Of a DNA stretch of 64,000 nt, positions 47,206-54,650 are shown piece after piece. Location: the NCBI RefSeq assembly GCF_016097555.1, contig NC_054706.1, forward strand, positions 73,500,674 through 73,564,673, in the 5' to 3' direction. The notes under the pieces were generated by a model, which did no database searches, was not told the DNA's origin, and was given only the letters and a program-made list of their open reading frames with translations. Within the stretch, counting starts at the first letter, position 1. Each line of letters begins with the position of its first letter. Origin of the DNA: Gigantopelta aegis (taxonomy: Eukaryota > Mollusca > Gastropoda > Neomphalida > Peltospiridae). The translations under genes and the position numbers were made by a program.

Positions 47206-50200
47206 AGGACAAAAGTGTATAATAAACTAAAATAGACACATTATGTCATACTGTGTTGGGGGAGACGAGTGGCTCCTGTCCATCCCCGCTAAATAAGATC
47301 CTGAAAATATACATCGATATATTGCAATCTGTTGTAATCTAAACGTGAAGCCTACCCACGAACATACAATTCGATTACTGTGTCGATACGAGTCATGCTA
47401 TTTACTTTAGTAAATTAAATCTGAACATAAAAGATTGGATCAAAACATTTTATAATAATTCTATGTCAAGAGTAATACAAAATGGATTTTTAACTCAACC
47501 TATCATTTTACAACGGGGATGCAGACAAGGCGACCCACTATCGCCATACATTTTTATTATATGTGCTGAAATCCTTGTAATTATTATTAGAAATAACCCA
47601 ACTATTAAAGGCATAAATATAGATGGTGAAGAATATTTAATATCGCAATATGCTGACAACACATGTTTTATTCTAGATGGATCTACCGAGTCCCTTCGCA
47701 ATACACTAATGGAATTAGACTATTATGAACAGATTTCAGGCCTAAAAATTAATTATTCAAAATCAAAAGCTATATGGATTGGGAGCAAAAAGTTTTTTAA
47801 AGATGTTTACCACCATACAAGATGGAAATTGGACTGGGGCGCAACACAATTCAATTTACTTGGTATTAATTTTTCAGTAGATTTGGAAAATATTACTGCA
47901 GTTAATTATGAATCTAAAATAAAAGAAATGCCATACAATTGTGGTCTATTAGAAAACTAACAGTTTTAGGAAAAATAGTTGTTCTTAAAACTTTAATAAT
48001 ACCTAAAATAACACATCTTTTAATATCATTACCTAATCCTGGAGAAACGATCTTAAAAAACTTAAATACGTTATTTTTAAAATTTATATGGCAGAATAAG
48101 CCTGAAAAATTAAAACGTGATTTAATAACTCAAGACTATAAAGCTGGAGGTCTTAAAATGATAAACGTAAACAATTTTATGACTGCCTTAAAATGCACAT
48201 GGCTACGAAGATTATTTATAAGTAATTCACAATGGGTAAACCTATTTAATTCGGTTACTGGTATAACAACAAAGGAGATATTAAAATACGGAGACTATTA
48301 TTTAACAATTTTTTTTTTAAATATTGCAAATAGATTTTGGAGAGATACCCTACTTAGCTGGCTAAAAACAGAGAAAGAACTTAATCCTCAAACCGTAGAT
48401 GATATTTTATGTATTAATATTTGGCTGAATGATAGAAAACTCATTGATCGTAAGCCATTTCTATATAAAAATTATTTTGAAAAAAGGAATTGTTTTTATA
48501 AACGACCTTATTGACGAAAAAGGTGATATTTTAAAATATGATCTGTTCATAAAAAAATACAATATATCCACCAATTTCATTAGCTATGCTTCGTTAACAA
48601 ATGCAGTAAAAACGTACATATATAGTTTAGATGATTTGAAAGATAACAAATTTAAAATGGTTAATAACCCAATTTTTCCATTTAAACTTAATCATTTTTA
48701 TTAAAAAGACAAAGAGGATGTAAGGATATGTACAACTTATTAAACTCTAAATCCATAACTCCAAAATCGCAAGCTAAATACACCAATCAAGGTTTTATCT
48801 TTTCATCAAGTGAATGGGCAGAATATTATTTACTTCCTTTTCAGAGCACTCAGGATTCAACATTAATATGGTTTCAATATAGACTAGTTCACCGAATCTT
48901 AGCTACGAACACTTTCTCACTATGTTGAGTCAAACATGTGTAGCTTTTGTAACAACCATCCAGAAACTATACCACATCTATTTTTCGAATGCAATAAAGT
49001 TCACGACTGATGGGTTGCAGTTCAAAACTGAATATTGACTCAGACTGGTATTATAATTAATTTCAATAAAGATAATGTTATATTTGGTATTATTAATAAC
49101 GAAAAATCTAACTTCCTTAACTGGTTAATTATTAACATGAAATATGTTTATGGAACTAAGATACCAAAAAGATATTTAGAAATCAAAATTGTTAAAAATC
49201 TGTTGAAGCAAACGTTTGAAATAGAAAGATTTATTTTATATAAAAATTGCAAATACGAAATGTTTAATAAACAATGGGCTCCATGGGCTAATTTATTTAA
49301 TGATAACGATTAAATGAAATATATGATGTTAGCTTAAGTTTGTTCTTGTCTATGGCTTGTTTGGAGATAGCGGAAAACAAGCAAAAATAAACATACACCT
49401 CACGTATAACCTTATCTCGTCGTCTACCTCTTTCTCCTCTTTCTTATCCTCTCTCTCTTCTCTTTATAATATCCCAGATTAAACCAATTACATGTATGTA
49501 TATTTACTACTCTTGTACCCACTTACATTGATGCCCTTTTGCATATATGTATGTGTATGTATGTGTGAATCTATGTATGTACATATGTGTATGTATCGGA
49601 GGACATCCGGGTACGTGTGTACGTATTTGTTTGTGTATGGATATATGTGTTGTATATTTATTATATGTACAGCAGTGATTTGGGGCTCCCATCCCTGACA
49701 CTGCTATGTTTGTGATCTGGGACAATAAAAAAACAAAACAAAAAAAATTCTGAACGAGAAAACAGTCATTGCAGTCAAGGCTGCTTTTCTACACAATACA
49801 GAGTAAGTTCTCCACGAGTACACGAGTACACGAGTACTTGGGCGTGGGACGAGTCTAGCAAGACTCGAGTCTGTTCACAGGGCTCGAGTACCCATAATTT
49901 AATTATATGTTTTAGGTCATTTTGTCATATGCTTGCCGCCTGTTACATTACAGGGCTATAAGACATGAAGGGAAAACATAAGTCGAATATGTGGAATGCA
50001 ATACAGTGGCATGATTTGGCATCCATGTTCAACGCTGGAATTAAGATGCATAATGCTAGTTTGCTGTATTCCTTAGTCTCATTATATTCTAGGGTAAGTG
50101 TCGGATACTCGGTTCCGGGTCGAGCTTGACCCTCGAGTACTTGAGTTCAGTATTTTAGACTCGTGGAGGCCCTAATACAGTCGAATGGACTTTTGCACAA

Positions 50201-52408
50201 AATAGTGATAGCATGCACTCATGAATGAAATGCAGTTCACATGTTCATACTAGGTGTACAGCGTTTTTACTAGTCGTCATTTCGGTCACTGATGCAGTCA
50301 TTTCATGAAATGGCGTCATATCGTAAAATTGCGTCATATTGTGAACTGTCATATTGTAAAATATAGTCATATTGTGAAATGTCCTGGGAATTACTACCAG
50401 TATCGTACCTAGACTAAACTAAGACGGATGTCAGTACAAAAGGAATCATAGCACCGTAACAGAGGACCATCATCAGGTAGATAAAAAGAGCACCTTTTCG
50501 TTGTATTTTTTGTTTTCAGGGGATTTAGGGGGTTCAGGCGCTTGTATCTAGCTAGGTGCTACCCTGACTATTGTATGCTATTATTCGGCCTTTTGAGATA
50601 GTGGGGCGTTTTACAATGCACAGCTGGAGTATCTTGACGTTCGTTTTATTAGCCATTGACATATTGCAACATATGCTGTAATGTTAACTGTGTCAAGTCC
50701 CAATTCGACTATATTTCAGTATGACAATTTAAATGGGATGAGTAAATTATAATACCGGTATTTGTCTACACCCTTAAAATTTGGAACAAGTACGACATTA
50801 AATATTATTAAGCATCCATTAGAAACTAAATCCAAAATAGTTTAGGCATTTACTTTGAAAGTGCTTTTAATTATTTGACTTTTATAAAATGCAGTTAAAA
50901 TACAACCACATATAAACATTGAAACGTTAAAAATTAAAGTTTGTTTTGTTTAACGACACCACTAGAACATAATGATTTATTAATCATCGGCTACCGGATG
51001 TCAAACATTTGGTACGTTTCAACAAGCAGTGTTAGAGGAAACACGCTACTCCCCCCCCCACCCCCCACCCCCCATTAGCAGTAAGGTGTTGTTTATATGC
51101 ACTGTCCCCACAAACAGGCAAACGCAGAGATGTCATACTACGGCCTTTGATACACCAGTGGTGAACCACTGGTTGGGACGGGGAAGAAACAAACAGGCAA
51201 ACGCATAGAAGTCATACTACGGCCTTTGATACACCAGTGGTGAACCACTGGTTGGGACGGGGAAGAAACAAACAGGCAAACGCATAGAAGTCATACTACG
51301 GCCTTTGATACACCAGTGGTGAACCACTGGTTGGGACGGGGAAGAAACAAACAGGCAAACGCATAGATGTCATATTACGGCCTTTGATACACCAGTGGTG
51401 AACCACTGGTTGGGACGGGGAAGAAACAAACAGGCAAACGCATAGAAGTCATACTACGGCCTTTGATACACCAGTGGTGAACCACTGGTTGGGACGGGGA
51501 AGAAACAAACAGGCAAACGCATAGATGTCATATTACGGCCTTTGATACACCAGTGGTGAACCACTGGTTGGGACGGGGAAGAAACAAAACAGGCAAACGC
51601 ATAGAAGTCATACTACGGCCTTTGATATACCAGTGGTGAACCACTGGTTGGGACGGGGAAGAAACAAACAGGCAAACGCATAGAAGTCATACTACGGCCT
51701 TTGATACACCAGTGGTGAACCACTGGTTGGGACGGGGAAGAAACAAACAGGCAAACGCATAGATGTCATATTACGGCCTTTGATACACCAGTGGTGAACC
51801 ACTGGTTGGGACGGGGAAGAAACAAACAGGCAAACGCATAGAAGTCATACTACGGCCTTTGATACACCAGTGGTGAACCACTGGTTGGGACGGGGAAGAA
51901 ACAAACAGGCAAACGCATAGAAGTCATATTACGGCCTTTGATACACCAGTGGTGAACCACTGGTTGGGACGGGGAAGAAACAAACAGGCAAACGCATAGA
52001 AGTCATACTACGGCCTTTGATACACCAGTGGTGAACCACTGGTTGGGACGGGGAAGAAACAAACAGGCAAACGCATAGATGTCATATTACGGCCTTTGAT
52101 ATACCAGTGGTGAACCACTGGTTGGGACGGGGAAGAAACAAACAGAATGCGGTTCGAACATACGACGCAAGCACCTCAGGTGAGCGATCTACCGATGCCC
52201 TGATATGCATCGAAATAAAAATAGTTTATATCCCAGTGCCTAACACTGGTTTTTACTGTTGTCGACAACTCATTTGAATACTTATATATCATTAATAATT
52301 TGCTTAATTATATCTCTGAATAAATTAGTTATTTTATGCTATGATTGTCGGAAAGAATTTTGAACTATGGGTAGAGGACACAAAAATAAATGATGAAACG
52401 TTTTGAAC

Positions 52409-52440
<32 letters not shown>

Positions 52441-53494
52441 AAATAACAGTTTCAAGTGGAACAGCAACTAGAAAAAAATATCGGTATGACAGTTTCGGTT
52501 AATATAGTTAGTCTCAACTGAACAAAAATGAAAATGTTTTACTTTTGAGTATTTAATAACGAGAACCAGAAGAGAAGATCAATATTTATTTATTACAGTA
52601 TTTTTCACTTGAGAAAGAAGGAATGTTTTATTTAACGACGAACTCAACACATTTTAATTATGGTTATATGGCGTCAGACCACACAGATAATGAGAGGAAA
52701 CACGCTGCTCCACGCAACTTTCCGATTAGCAGCAAGGGATATTTTATATGCAGCATCTAACAATCAGGATAGTACGCACCACGGCCTTTGTTACACCATT
52801 TGTGGAGCACTAGCTGCAACGAGAAATGGCCCATTGGATCCACCAACGTGGGTCGATCCTAAACAGACAACGCGTATCTGGCGAGAGTTTTACCAATGGC
52901 ACTGGTGTTGGAAGCGGAGACGGGGGGGGGGGGGGCAAGGGGGCATATGCGCCCCCCCTTTCAGATATTTTGCTTTATATTTGCTTATAATAGTGTAAAA
53001 GTGTAAATATAAAAGTGTGCCCTCCCCCCCCCCCCACACCACTTTTTGGCACCTACCTACGCCACTGATATTATGGGCTACGTCCCGCCCCCTTTTTCAA
53101 TTCTAAAGGCTAACCTGGTTTATATAACACAGTATTGAGGGTGGCAAATTGGAAAAAACGTTTTTATTATTTAAGGTCGCTGCCTATAATTACTTACTAT
53201 TTCGGCTTGTGTCCATTTGTCAATAACATCCCTGGCAAAGTTAAATCGATGAGGGACATCCATCTTGAACAGTTTTTTCTCTGTTTGATAGTCGCCCAGC
53301 GGTGGATATGCCGCAAACCGCCGACACAGTGGGAACAACACGGATGCTCTTCCTTGCACCCACCGCCATAACGTGTCATTTTTGTGAGACGTCTTCCTAA
53401 TTTGACAAACATGGAAAACCTTGCCTGGGAAGGTACTCAAATGACGAGTCAACTTTGGCACTAGGCCTGTACCACTTTGAACCAAGCATAACAT
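17808..53494 (-). CDS. Medium-chain acyl-CoA synthetase (ACSM family), 16 coding exons
   Basis: The joined CDS is 1,857 bp and encodes 618 residues (vertebrate ACSMs are about 580). It should activate medium-chain fatty or aromatic acids: acid + ATP + CoA to acyl-CoA + AMP + PPi, in the mitochondrial matrix. The first ~60 residues are basic with few acidic residues, like a targeting peptide. Visible motifs are [12 protein letters not shown] (about 87-98), ILPRVPEWW, the phosphate loop [10 protein letters not shown] (263-272), [16 protein letters not shown] (403-408), LTGDR (484-488), [21 protein letters not shown] (from 501) and PKTVSGK with catalytic Lys598. Every join keeps phase and aligns with human ACSM3 as I recall it. 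The intron after 29564 appears to be GC–AG. Oddities are Asp268 where the loop normally has Gly, and Ala-Phe after TGDR. The start is the only upstream Met in the first coding exon. An untranslated first exon should lie upstream. Confidence 0.93.
18419..18538 (-). CDS. ACSM coding exon 15
   Basis: Encodes [20 protein letters not shown] to [14 protein letters not shown]. Acceptor cttacatactgcag-type (acatactgcag), donor GTGAGA; 120 bp. Confidence 0.93.
18843..18862. repeat. Poly-C tract
   Basis: A run of about 17 C bases in the intron between ACSM exons 14 and 15. Confidence 0.85.
19177..19276 (-). CDS. ACSM coding exon 14, [10 protein letters not shown] hinge
   Basis: Encodes [20 protein letters not shown], then [13 protein letters not shown]. 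Acceptor gacgttaattcag, donor GTAATC. It is the last, functional unit of a tandem array whose units repeat this acceptor and the exon's first ~42 nt. Confidence 0.93.
19277..21545 (-). repeat. 69-bp tandem array derived from ACSM exon 14 and its splice acceptor
   Basis: The period is 69 bp, for example cacacacta at 19381 and 19450. On the minus strand each unit carries a copy of the exon 14 acceptor (gacgttcattcag), then about 42 nt matching the start of exon 14 (tatcgtattggaccgtttga, then ggtggaaagtgccctg), then ctatatttagtgtg. About 33 units lie directly upstream of the true exon, with some truncated. Blocks recur at about 437 bp (19244 and 19681), indicating higher-order duplication. Plus-strand open frames here are artefacts. 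Confidence 0.93.
21720..22180 (+). mobile_element. Dispersed repeat with hairpin end, copy 3
   Basis: It begins ccgttagataccatttatct, includes aacgagcgaaagcgagttt and atttcttacatatcttc, and ends around ccaacgggtgtgtaagaaa. Homologous to 14120-14530 and the reverse of 8795-9205. Lies in the intron between ACSM exons 13 and 14. Confidence 0.78.
22299..22426 (-). CDS. ACSM coding exon 13, TGD motif
   Basis: Encodes [20 protein letters not shown], then [20 protein letters not shown]. Acceptor tttaaattttag, donor GTAAGT; leaves in phase 2. The next intron holds the array copied from exon 14. Confidence 0.93.
22565..22775 (-). mobile_element. Degenerate SINE fragment
   Basis: Weak similarity to the SINE body read in reverse (ctcttatacgcactccccac, acatgataacacttaccacg, gcttttga). 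Confidence 0.45.
22925..23450 (-). repeat. 48-bp minisatellite encoding a 16-residue repeat
   Basis: The unit agatcgcgctgcgccctcag plus tggatccgtcgttagcataa and ccatcgat is 48 bp, about 9 copies, with degenerate flanks to about 23655. Because 48 is a multiple of three, a minus-strand frame of 149 codons (23422-22973) repeats a 16-residue unit like [16 protein letters not shown]. It lies in an ACSM intron on the same strand, with no start context or homology I recognise, so I treat it as non-coding. Confidence 0.85.
23690..24046 (-). mobile_element. G-rich MITE, copy 1
   Basis: Read on the minus strand from 24046 it starts agggccgtagctaggatttt, has a long G run, then caactgagtagttaatagtc. This matches the element at 29684-29857. 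The far boundary is unclear. Confidence 0.6.
24047..24440 (+). mobile_element. SINE split by a nested MITE
   Basis: SINE body up to about 24099 (cctgtgggatggtgcatata) resumes at 24329 and runs to the tail gttgtgtcgttaaacaaaac. The interruption is the 229-bp MITE listed next. Confidence 0.75.
24100..24328. mobile_element. MITE, 229 bp, nested in a SINE
   Basis: Inverted ends cagtgtttctgccaga on the left; the right end reverse-complements to cagggtttctgccaga. The flanking word actgg occurs on both sides as a likely target duplication. Confidence 0.75.
24687..24732. repeat. (CA)n microsatellite
   Basis: A CA repeat of about 45 bp with one TA interruption. Confidence 0.9.
24804..24905 (-). CDS. 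ACSM coding exon 12
   Basis: Encodes [20 protein letters not shown], then [13 protein letters not shown]. Acceptor gtaccattcag, donor GTAAGT; 102 bp. Confidence 0.93.
25238..26711 (+). mobile_element. Tc1-like transposon, 1,474 bp (copy 2)
   Basis: Same family as 14571-16065, opposite orientation. It begins ctcttcaaaaaaaagaaacg and ends gcgtttcttcttttgaagag with TA on both sides. Lies in the intron between ACSM exons 11 and 12. Confidence 0.93.
25554..26596 (+). pseudogene. Tc1-like DD34E transposase with a 19-bp deletion
   Basis: It starts [16 protein letters not shown]. Compared with copy 1, 19 bp are missing after the word for STIS (near 25665), between short CCAG direct repeats, which shifts the frame. 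Past the lesion the correct frame runs openly through [36 protein letters not shown] and [12 protein letters not shown] 2-bp loss near 26535 removes the stop used by copy 1 and adds 17 codons, to a TAG at 26596. Confidence 0.9.
27088..27808. repeat. 54-bp direct repeats flanking a MITE
   Basis: A block beginning ggatttttggtctacaaatt and ending gtgaattcatcattat occurs at about 27088-27141 and, nearly identical, at about 27754-27807. Confidence 0.8.
27146..27678. mobile_element. piggyBac-like MITE, 533 bp
   Basis: TTAA lies at both ends (27142-27145, 27679-27682). Terminal inverted repeats are about 55 bp: the left begins ggtctacgaaagtcac and continues cccttgttttggcttcgtac; the right, reversed, begins ggtcgacgacagtcaa and continues cccttgttttggctttgtac. 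No transposase is present. Class is inferred from the TTAA target only. Confidence 0.75.
28191..28324. repeat. Long hairpin, about 58-bp arms
   Basis: Left arm 28193-28250 and right arm 28265-28322 are near-perfect reverse complements, with shared blocks tagatatcatttttac and gaacttcccaaacgtatct and a loop of about 14 nt. It lies just after ACSM exon 11 in gene order. Confidence 0.88.
28440..28514 (-). CDS. ACSM coding exon 11
   Basis: Encodes [20 protein letters not shown], then GYDMQ. Acceptor atacattacag, donor GTTAGC; 75 bp. Confidence 0.88.
29456..29500. repeat. T/G-rich low-complexity tract
   Basis: Runs of T and G including at least ten consecutive G bases, close to the GC donor of ACSM exon 10. 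Confidence 0.8.
29564..29638 (-). CDS. ACSM coding exon 10, GYGQTE motif, GC donor
   Basis: Encodes [20 protein letters not shown] then GQTEM. Joining directly to exon 9 gives [12 protein letters not shown]. The only phase-compatible donor is GCAAGT after ATG. Confidence 0.9.
29684..29857 (+). mobile_element. G-rich MITE, copy 2, with a 43-base G run
   Basis: Ends are inverted repeats (agggccgtagctggga and ctagctacggccct). Inside is an unbroken G run at 29717-29759. The right half, caactgagtagttaatagac, matches copy 1 near 24000. Confidence 0.78.
30345..30473 (-). CDS. ACSM coding exon 9
   Basis: Encodes [20 protein letters not shown] through [10 protein letters not shown]. Acceptor tttgtgattgcag, donor GTATGT; 129 bp, phase 0 at both ends. 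Confidence 0.92.
30541..30590. repeat. (AT)n microsatellite
   Basis: About 50 bp of AT dinucleotides in the intron between ACSM exons 8 and 9. Confidence 0.92.
30700..30905. repeat. Degenerate tandem repeat, about 25-30 bp
   Basis: The words tttagtagtatacattatat and tttagtattatacattata recur about seven times. Confidence 0.75.
30916..31072 (-). CDS. ACSM coding exon 8
   Basis: Encodes [20 protein letters not shown], then [20 protein letters not shown]. Acceptor tgtacttccag, donor GTATAT. The preceding intron is 7.8 kb and mostly minisatellite. Confidence 0.93.
31620..38520. repeat. 50-bp minisatellite, about 6.9 kb
   Basis: The unit gatgaagatgatgatcgagg plus tagtaataggactaggtata and ataggacaac is 50 bp, with roughly 137 copies and several variant classes. 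Blocks recur at higher-order spacings, for example 830 bp (36062 and 36892) and 2,141 bp (33921 and 36062). The minus strand is open for long stretches because the unit lacks minus-strand stops in most phases. The Leu/Ser/Tyr-rich frames of 85-235 codons are artefacts. It fills the intron between ACSM exons 7 and 8. Confidence 0.95.
38568..38878 (+). mobile_element. Full-length tRNA-derived SINE on an ACSM splice donor
   Basis: The head has gagttgttaagcgtacgctt and a B-box-like ggggtcgaatc, then the body, then the tail ending gttaaacaaaacaaactt. A 13-bp target duplication, tacctagcagtca, flanks it (38555-38567 and 38879-38891). On the minus strand the duplicated word contains the last ten bases of ACSM exon 7 and the first three intron bases. 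Confidence 0.93.
38882..39003 (-). CDS. ACSM coding exon 7, phosphate loop; donor remade by a SINE
   Basis: Encodes [20 protein letters not shown], then [20 protein letters not shown]: the ATP phosphate-binding loop. The donor used is GTAAAA. Its first three bases are the end of a 13-bp target duplication and the next bases belong to the SINE at 38568-38878. A second copy of the donor (GTATAT) lies 324 bp further into the intron. Confidence 0.92.
39214..39268 (-). CDS. ACSM coding exon 6
   Basis: A 55-bp exon encoding [18 protein letters not shown]. Acceptor cttttaacag, donor GTAGAC. Confidence 0.87.
39540..39960. repeat. Degenerate tandem repeat
   Basis: Words like ccaggctatgtcccacatct, gcaattaccctgaatatga and atttttatat recur three to four times at irregular spacing. 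Lies in the intron between ACSM exons 5 and 6. Confidence 0.55.
40079..40140 (-). CDS. ACSM coding exon 5
   Basis: A 62-bp exon encoding [20 protein letters not shown], aligning with the VASKCENLHSKLIV region. Acceptor ttcccatcag, donor GTATGT. Confidence 0.88.
40436..40740 (+). mobile_element. SINE of a second family, copy 1
   Basis: Shares its tail (gtgtgcttgaaccttaattg, atataagcacgaaaatag, ttgaaatgaaat) and body (cccagagtgagtt, gggtagatgtaaggcc, tacaccct) with 46308-46590. A tRNA-like region near 40530 includes ggttcgcatcc. Confidence 0.75.
41018..41158. repeat. Compound (TA)n(TG)n microsatellite
   Basis: TA, then TACG, then TG, then TA dinucleotide blocks over about 140 bp. Translated Ile/Tyr frames are artefacts. 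Confidence 0.93.
41371..41757 (-). pseudogene. MULE-type transposase C-terminal fragment
   Basis: The open frame of 128 codons contains [20 protein letters not shown], then [10 protein letters not shown] and [13 protein letters not shown]. This resembles the region after the catalytic core of MULE-type transposases that are common in lophotrochozoan genomes, by my recollection of the family. No intact upstream catalytic domain is present within the element, so it is a truncated remnant. Confidence 0.65.
42634..42950. mobile_element. Fold-back MITE
   Basis: Left arm (aaccgaacgaccacttcggg, aaccagtca, tttgcaaacc) and right arm (tttgcaaattaccggcattt, tgactggttcccgaagtggt, cattcggtt) are reverse complements. 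Confidence 0.78.
43009..43314 (-). mobile_element. tRNA-derived SINE, near full length
   Basis: Plus-strand reading starts with the reversed tail (catcactagagcacattgat) and ends with the reversed tRNA-like head (gctttaccactgggccacgt). A (CACCCT)n-like stretch follows to about 43339. Confidence 0.85.
43399..43517 (-). CDS. ACSM coding exon 4
   Basis: Encodes [20 protein letters not shown] and [18 protein letters not shown]. Donor GTAAAC; 119 bp, leaves in phase 0. Confidence 0.92.
43680..43710. repeat. Poly-G tract
   Basis: A run of about 17 G bases in a G-rich stretch, in the intron between ACSM exons 3 and 4. Confidence 0.85.
44324..44464. mobile_element. Fold-back MITE, copy 1
   Basis: Starts cactggcgtaggaagcgggg and ends ggcaccttcctacgctcgtg, with inverted ends. 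The core tgctttatatttgctttata, taatagtgtaaaagtgt is shared with 52900-53067. Confidence 0.82.
44778..44890 (-). CDS. ACSM coding exon 3
   Basis: Acceptor ttctgtctgtag. Encodes [15 protein letters not shown] and [18 protein letters not shown], one of the most conserved ACSM segments. Donor GTAATG; 113 bp. Confidence 0.92.
45245..46210 (-). pseudogene. Degenerate Tc1-like transposase
   Basis: N-terminal pieces [15 protein letters not shown] and [20 protein letters not shown] form a helix-turn-helix. C-terminal pieces include [11 protein letters not shown] (second Asp) and [12 protein letters not shown] (Glu). Stops and frameshifts interrupt it, and the first catalytic Asp is not readable. It is a different subfamily from the two copies at 14571 and 25238. 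Lies in the intron between ACSM exons 2 and 3. Confidence 0.82.
46308..46590 (+). mobile_element. SINE of a second family, copy 2
   Basis: The tRNA-like head includes ggtaggtactgggttcacag; tail cgtgcttgaaccttaattgg, atataagcacgaaaataag. Homologous to 40436-40740. Confidence 0.8.
46801..46898 (-). CDS. ACSM coding exon 2
   Basis: Encodes [15 protein letters not shown] then [13 protein letters not shown], aligning with the NPAFWWI...WSFEEL block of ACSMs. Donor GTACAT; 98 bp, leaves in phase 2. Confidence 0.88.
47120..47201. repeat. (CT)n microsatellite
   Basis: About 80 bp of uninterrupted CT dinucleotides. Confidence 0.95.
47397..49748 (+). mobile_element. Non-LTR retrotransposon (LINE), 5' truncated
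   Basis: It retains only the 3' half of a LINE: reverse-transcriptase palm onwards, a C-terminal Cys-rich region and an A-rich end (aataaaaaaacaaaacaaaa near 49730). It is AT-rich and lies in the intron between ACSM exons 1 and 2. Confidence 0.85.
47463..49313 (+). pseudogene. LINE reverse transcriptase, C-terminal half, frameshifted
   Basis: The first frame (47463-47960) carries [20 protein letters not shown], then [13 protein letters not shown], where the usual catalytic YADD reads YADN, then [17 protein letters not shown]. The next (47939-48514) reads [20 protein letters not shown] and [16 protein letters not shown], then [12 protein letters not shown] short region near 48930-48990 has [19 protein letters not shown], a Cys/His C-terminal motif. 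At least four frame breaks occur. The style resembles Tx1/L1-type elements, but the clade assignment is tentative. Confidence 0.85.
49815..50175. mobile_element. Possible hAT-type MITE
   Basis: Repeated cacgagtac words on the left and a reversed set on the right (ctcgagtacttgagttcagt, actcgtggaggcccta). Exact ends could not be fixed. Confidence 0.35.
50275..50390. repeat. Short degenerate repeat, about 20 bp
   Basis: Variants of gtcatattgtgaaatg recur five to six times. Confidence 0.65.
50935..52203 (-). mobile_element. SINE with an internal 79-bp tandem expansion
   Basis: The reversed SINE tail (tttgtttaacgacaccacta) is at 50940 and the body follows. From about 51116 a 79-bp piece of the body is repeated about 13 times to 52144. 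Then the reversed tRNA-like head appears (gcggttcgaacatacgacgc, cacctcaggtgagcgatcta). The element is thus about 1.27 kb instead of about 0.3 kb. Confidence 0.88.
51116..52144. repeat. 79-bp minisatellite inside a SINE
   Basis: The unit aacaggcaaacgcatagaag plus tcatactacggcctttgata, caccagtggtgaaccactgg, ttgggacggggaagaaac repeats at 79 bp, for example at 51194 and 51273. Each unit carries the dyad ccagtggtgaaccactgg, an 8-bp stem with a 2-nt centre. Units are very homogeneous. Confidence 0.95.
52615..52899 (-). mobile_element. tRNA-derived SINE, second tail type
   Basis: Reversed tail ttttatttaacgacgaactc, aacacattttaattatggtt, atatggcgtcaga; body agcagcaagggat and cacggcctttgtta. Its head end is occupied by the MITE at 52900. 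Confidence 0.82.
52900..53067. mobile_element. Fold-back MITE, copy 2
   Basis: Same family as 44324-44464 with long G and C runs. Inverted ends cactggtgttggaag, and the right end reverse-complements to cagtggcgtaggtagg. Confidence 0.8.
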
Positions 53495-53514
53495 AACTAT
53501 GGCATTCCTGTGTT
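53198..53514 (-). CDS. ACSM coding exon 1 (ATG at 53494)
   Basis: Acceptor ttttcctttcag ends at 53515, followed by 20 nt of 5' UTR, then ATG at 53494-53492. Residues 1-99 comprise the basic leader, [19 protein letters not shown] and [11 protein letters not shown]. Donor GTAAGT. A stop lies just upstream in the neighbouring ATG frame, which supports this start. Confidence 0.88.
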
Positions 53515-53625
53515 CTGAAAGGAAAATAAATTGATATTATAGGGGCGGATCCAAGAAATATACAAAGGTTGCAAATTTTCACTCTGACCATATTAGACTA
53601 CACAAAACCGCGATGTCATTATATA

Positions 53626-54170
53626 CTCTTCAAAAAAAGTAGGAGAACCTGAAATATTAATGTTAATATCAACTATTAGACCGAACATACGTTTTAACCA
53701 CAGACATCCTAGTTAAGAACGTTCAGGTTTGTTTATCAACACACCGAAACACATTCCATAGTGCGCACGTGCATCACGCAGTTGCCCCGTACAAGTGCGT
53801 GGGGTGTCATTCTCGATTTTGCCCATTTCCAGGAAGGTCGATTAATCACTGTGGAACATTATTTCTGTCAATCTTTTTTCATTCTGTTGATCATACAGTT
53901 GTTTATTGTTTTGTTTTTATTAATTTTTATTGTTTGAATTTGTGATTTACTGATAAAAAAAACCCCGTTAACTTTCAAATTTCTCTCCTGACCCCAATCA
54001 TCCTTTAAGATCTTTGGTGGTCATAAAACCTACTGTAATACTGAACTACCGGTTGTAATGTTTGCCCAAACAATTCACTATTATCATATAACCATTCCCC
54101 ACAGCTAATATACCTTACAATTTTGGCAATTGTAAATTCTTATTAGAGTTCCCCTCCTTTTTTTGAAGAG
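53626..54170. mobile_element. Tc1-related MITE, 545 bp, next to ACSM exon 1
   Basis: Begins ctcttcaaaaaaagtaggag; the right end reverse-complements to ctcttcaaaaaaaggagggg. TA flanks both ends. The terminal ctcttcaaaa equals that of the two Tc1 copies, suggesting mobilisation by a related transposase. It ends 112 bp upstream of the ACSM coding exon 1 acceptor. Confidence 0.85.
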
Positions 54171-54334
54171 TATATTTTAAATATAGGATGTGTAACTATA
54201 TGAATCTTAAAAACTAATCGACAACTGTTTGTAGTTGTAGCCTAAAAGTGTCATCATATTAGGTGTTTAAATATACCGTGTGTAGGCCTAAATTTACGAA
54301 TACTAAAAACTAATCGATAATTAACTGTTGTCAA

Positions 54335-54650
54335 AGGAAGGAAGGAAATGTTTTATTTAACGAAACACTCAACACATTTTATTTATGGTTATATGGCGTC
54401 AGACATATGGTTAAGGACCACATAGATATTGAGAGAGGAAATCCGCTGTCGCCACTTCATGGCTACTCTTTTTGATTAGCAGCATGGAATCATTTATGTT
54501 CATCATCCCACAGACAGGATAACACATACCACGGCCTTTGATATACCAGTCGTGGTGCACTGGCTGGAGCGAGAAATAGCCCAATGGGCCCACCGACGGG
54601 GATGGATCCTAGACCGACCGCGCATCAAGCGAACGCTTCCGTTATCAAAG
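54335..54650 (-). mobile_element. tRNA-derived SINE, second tail type
   Basis: Reversed tail gaaatgttttatttaacgaa, aacacattttatttatggtt; body cataccacggcctttgatat, gtcgtggtgcactggctgga; reversed head to about 54650. Confidence 0.85.
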
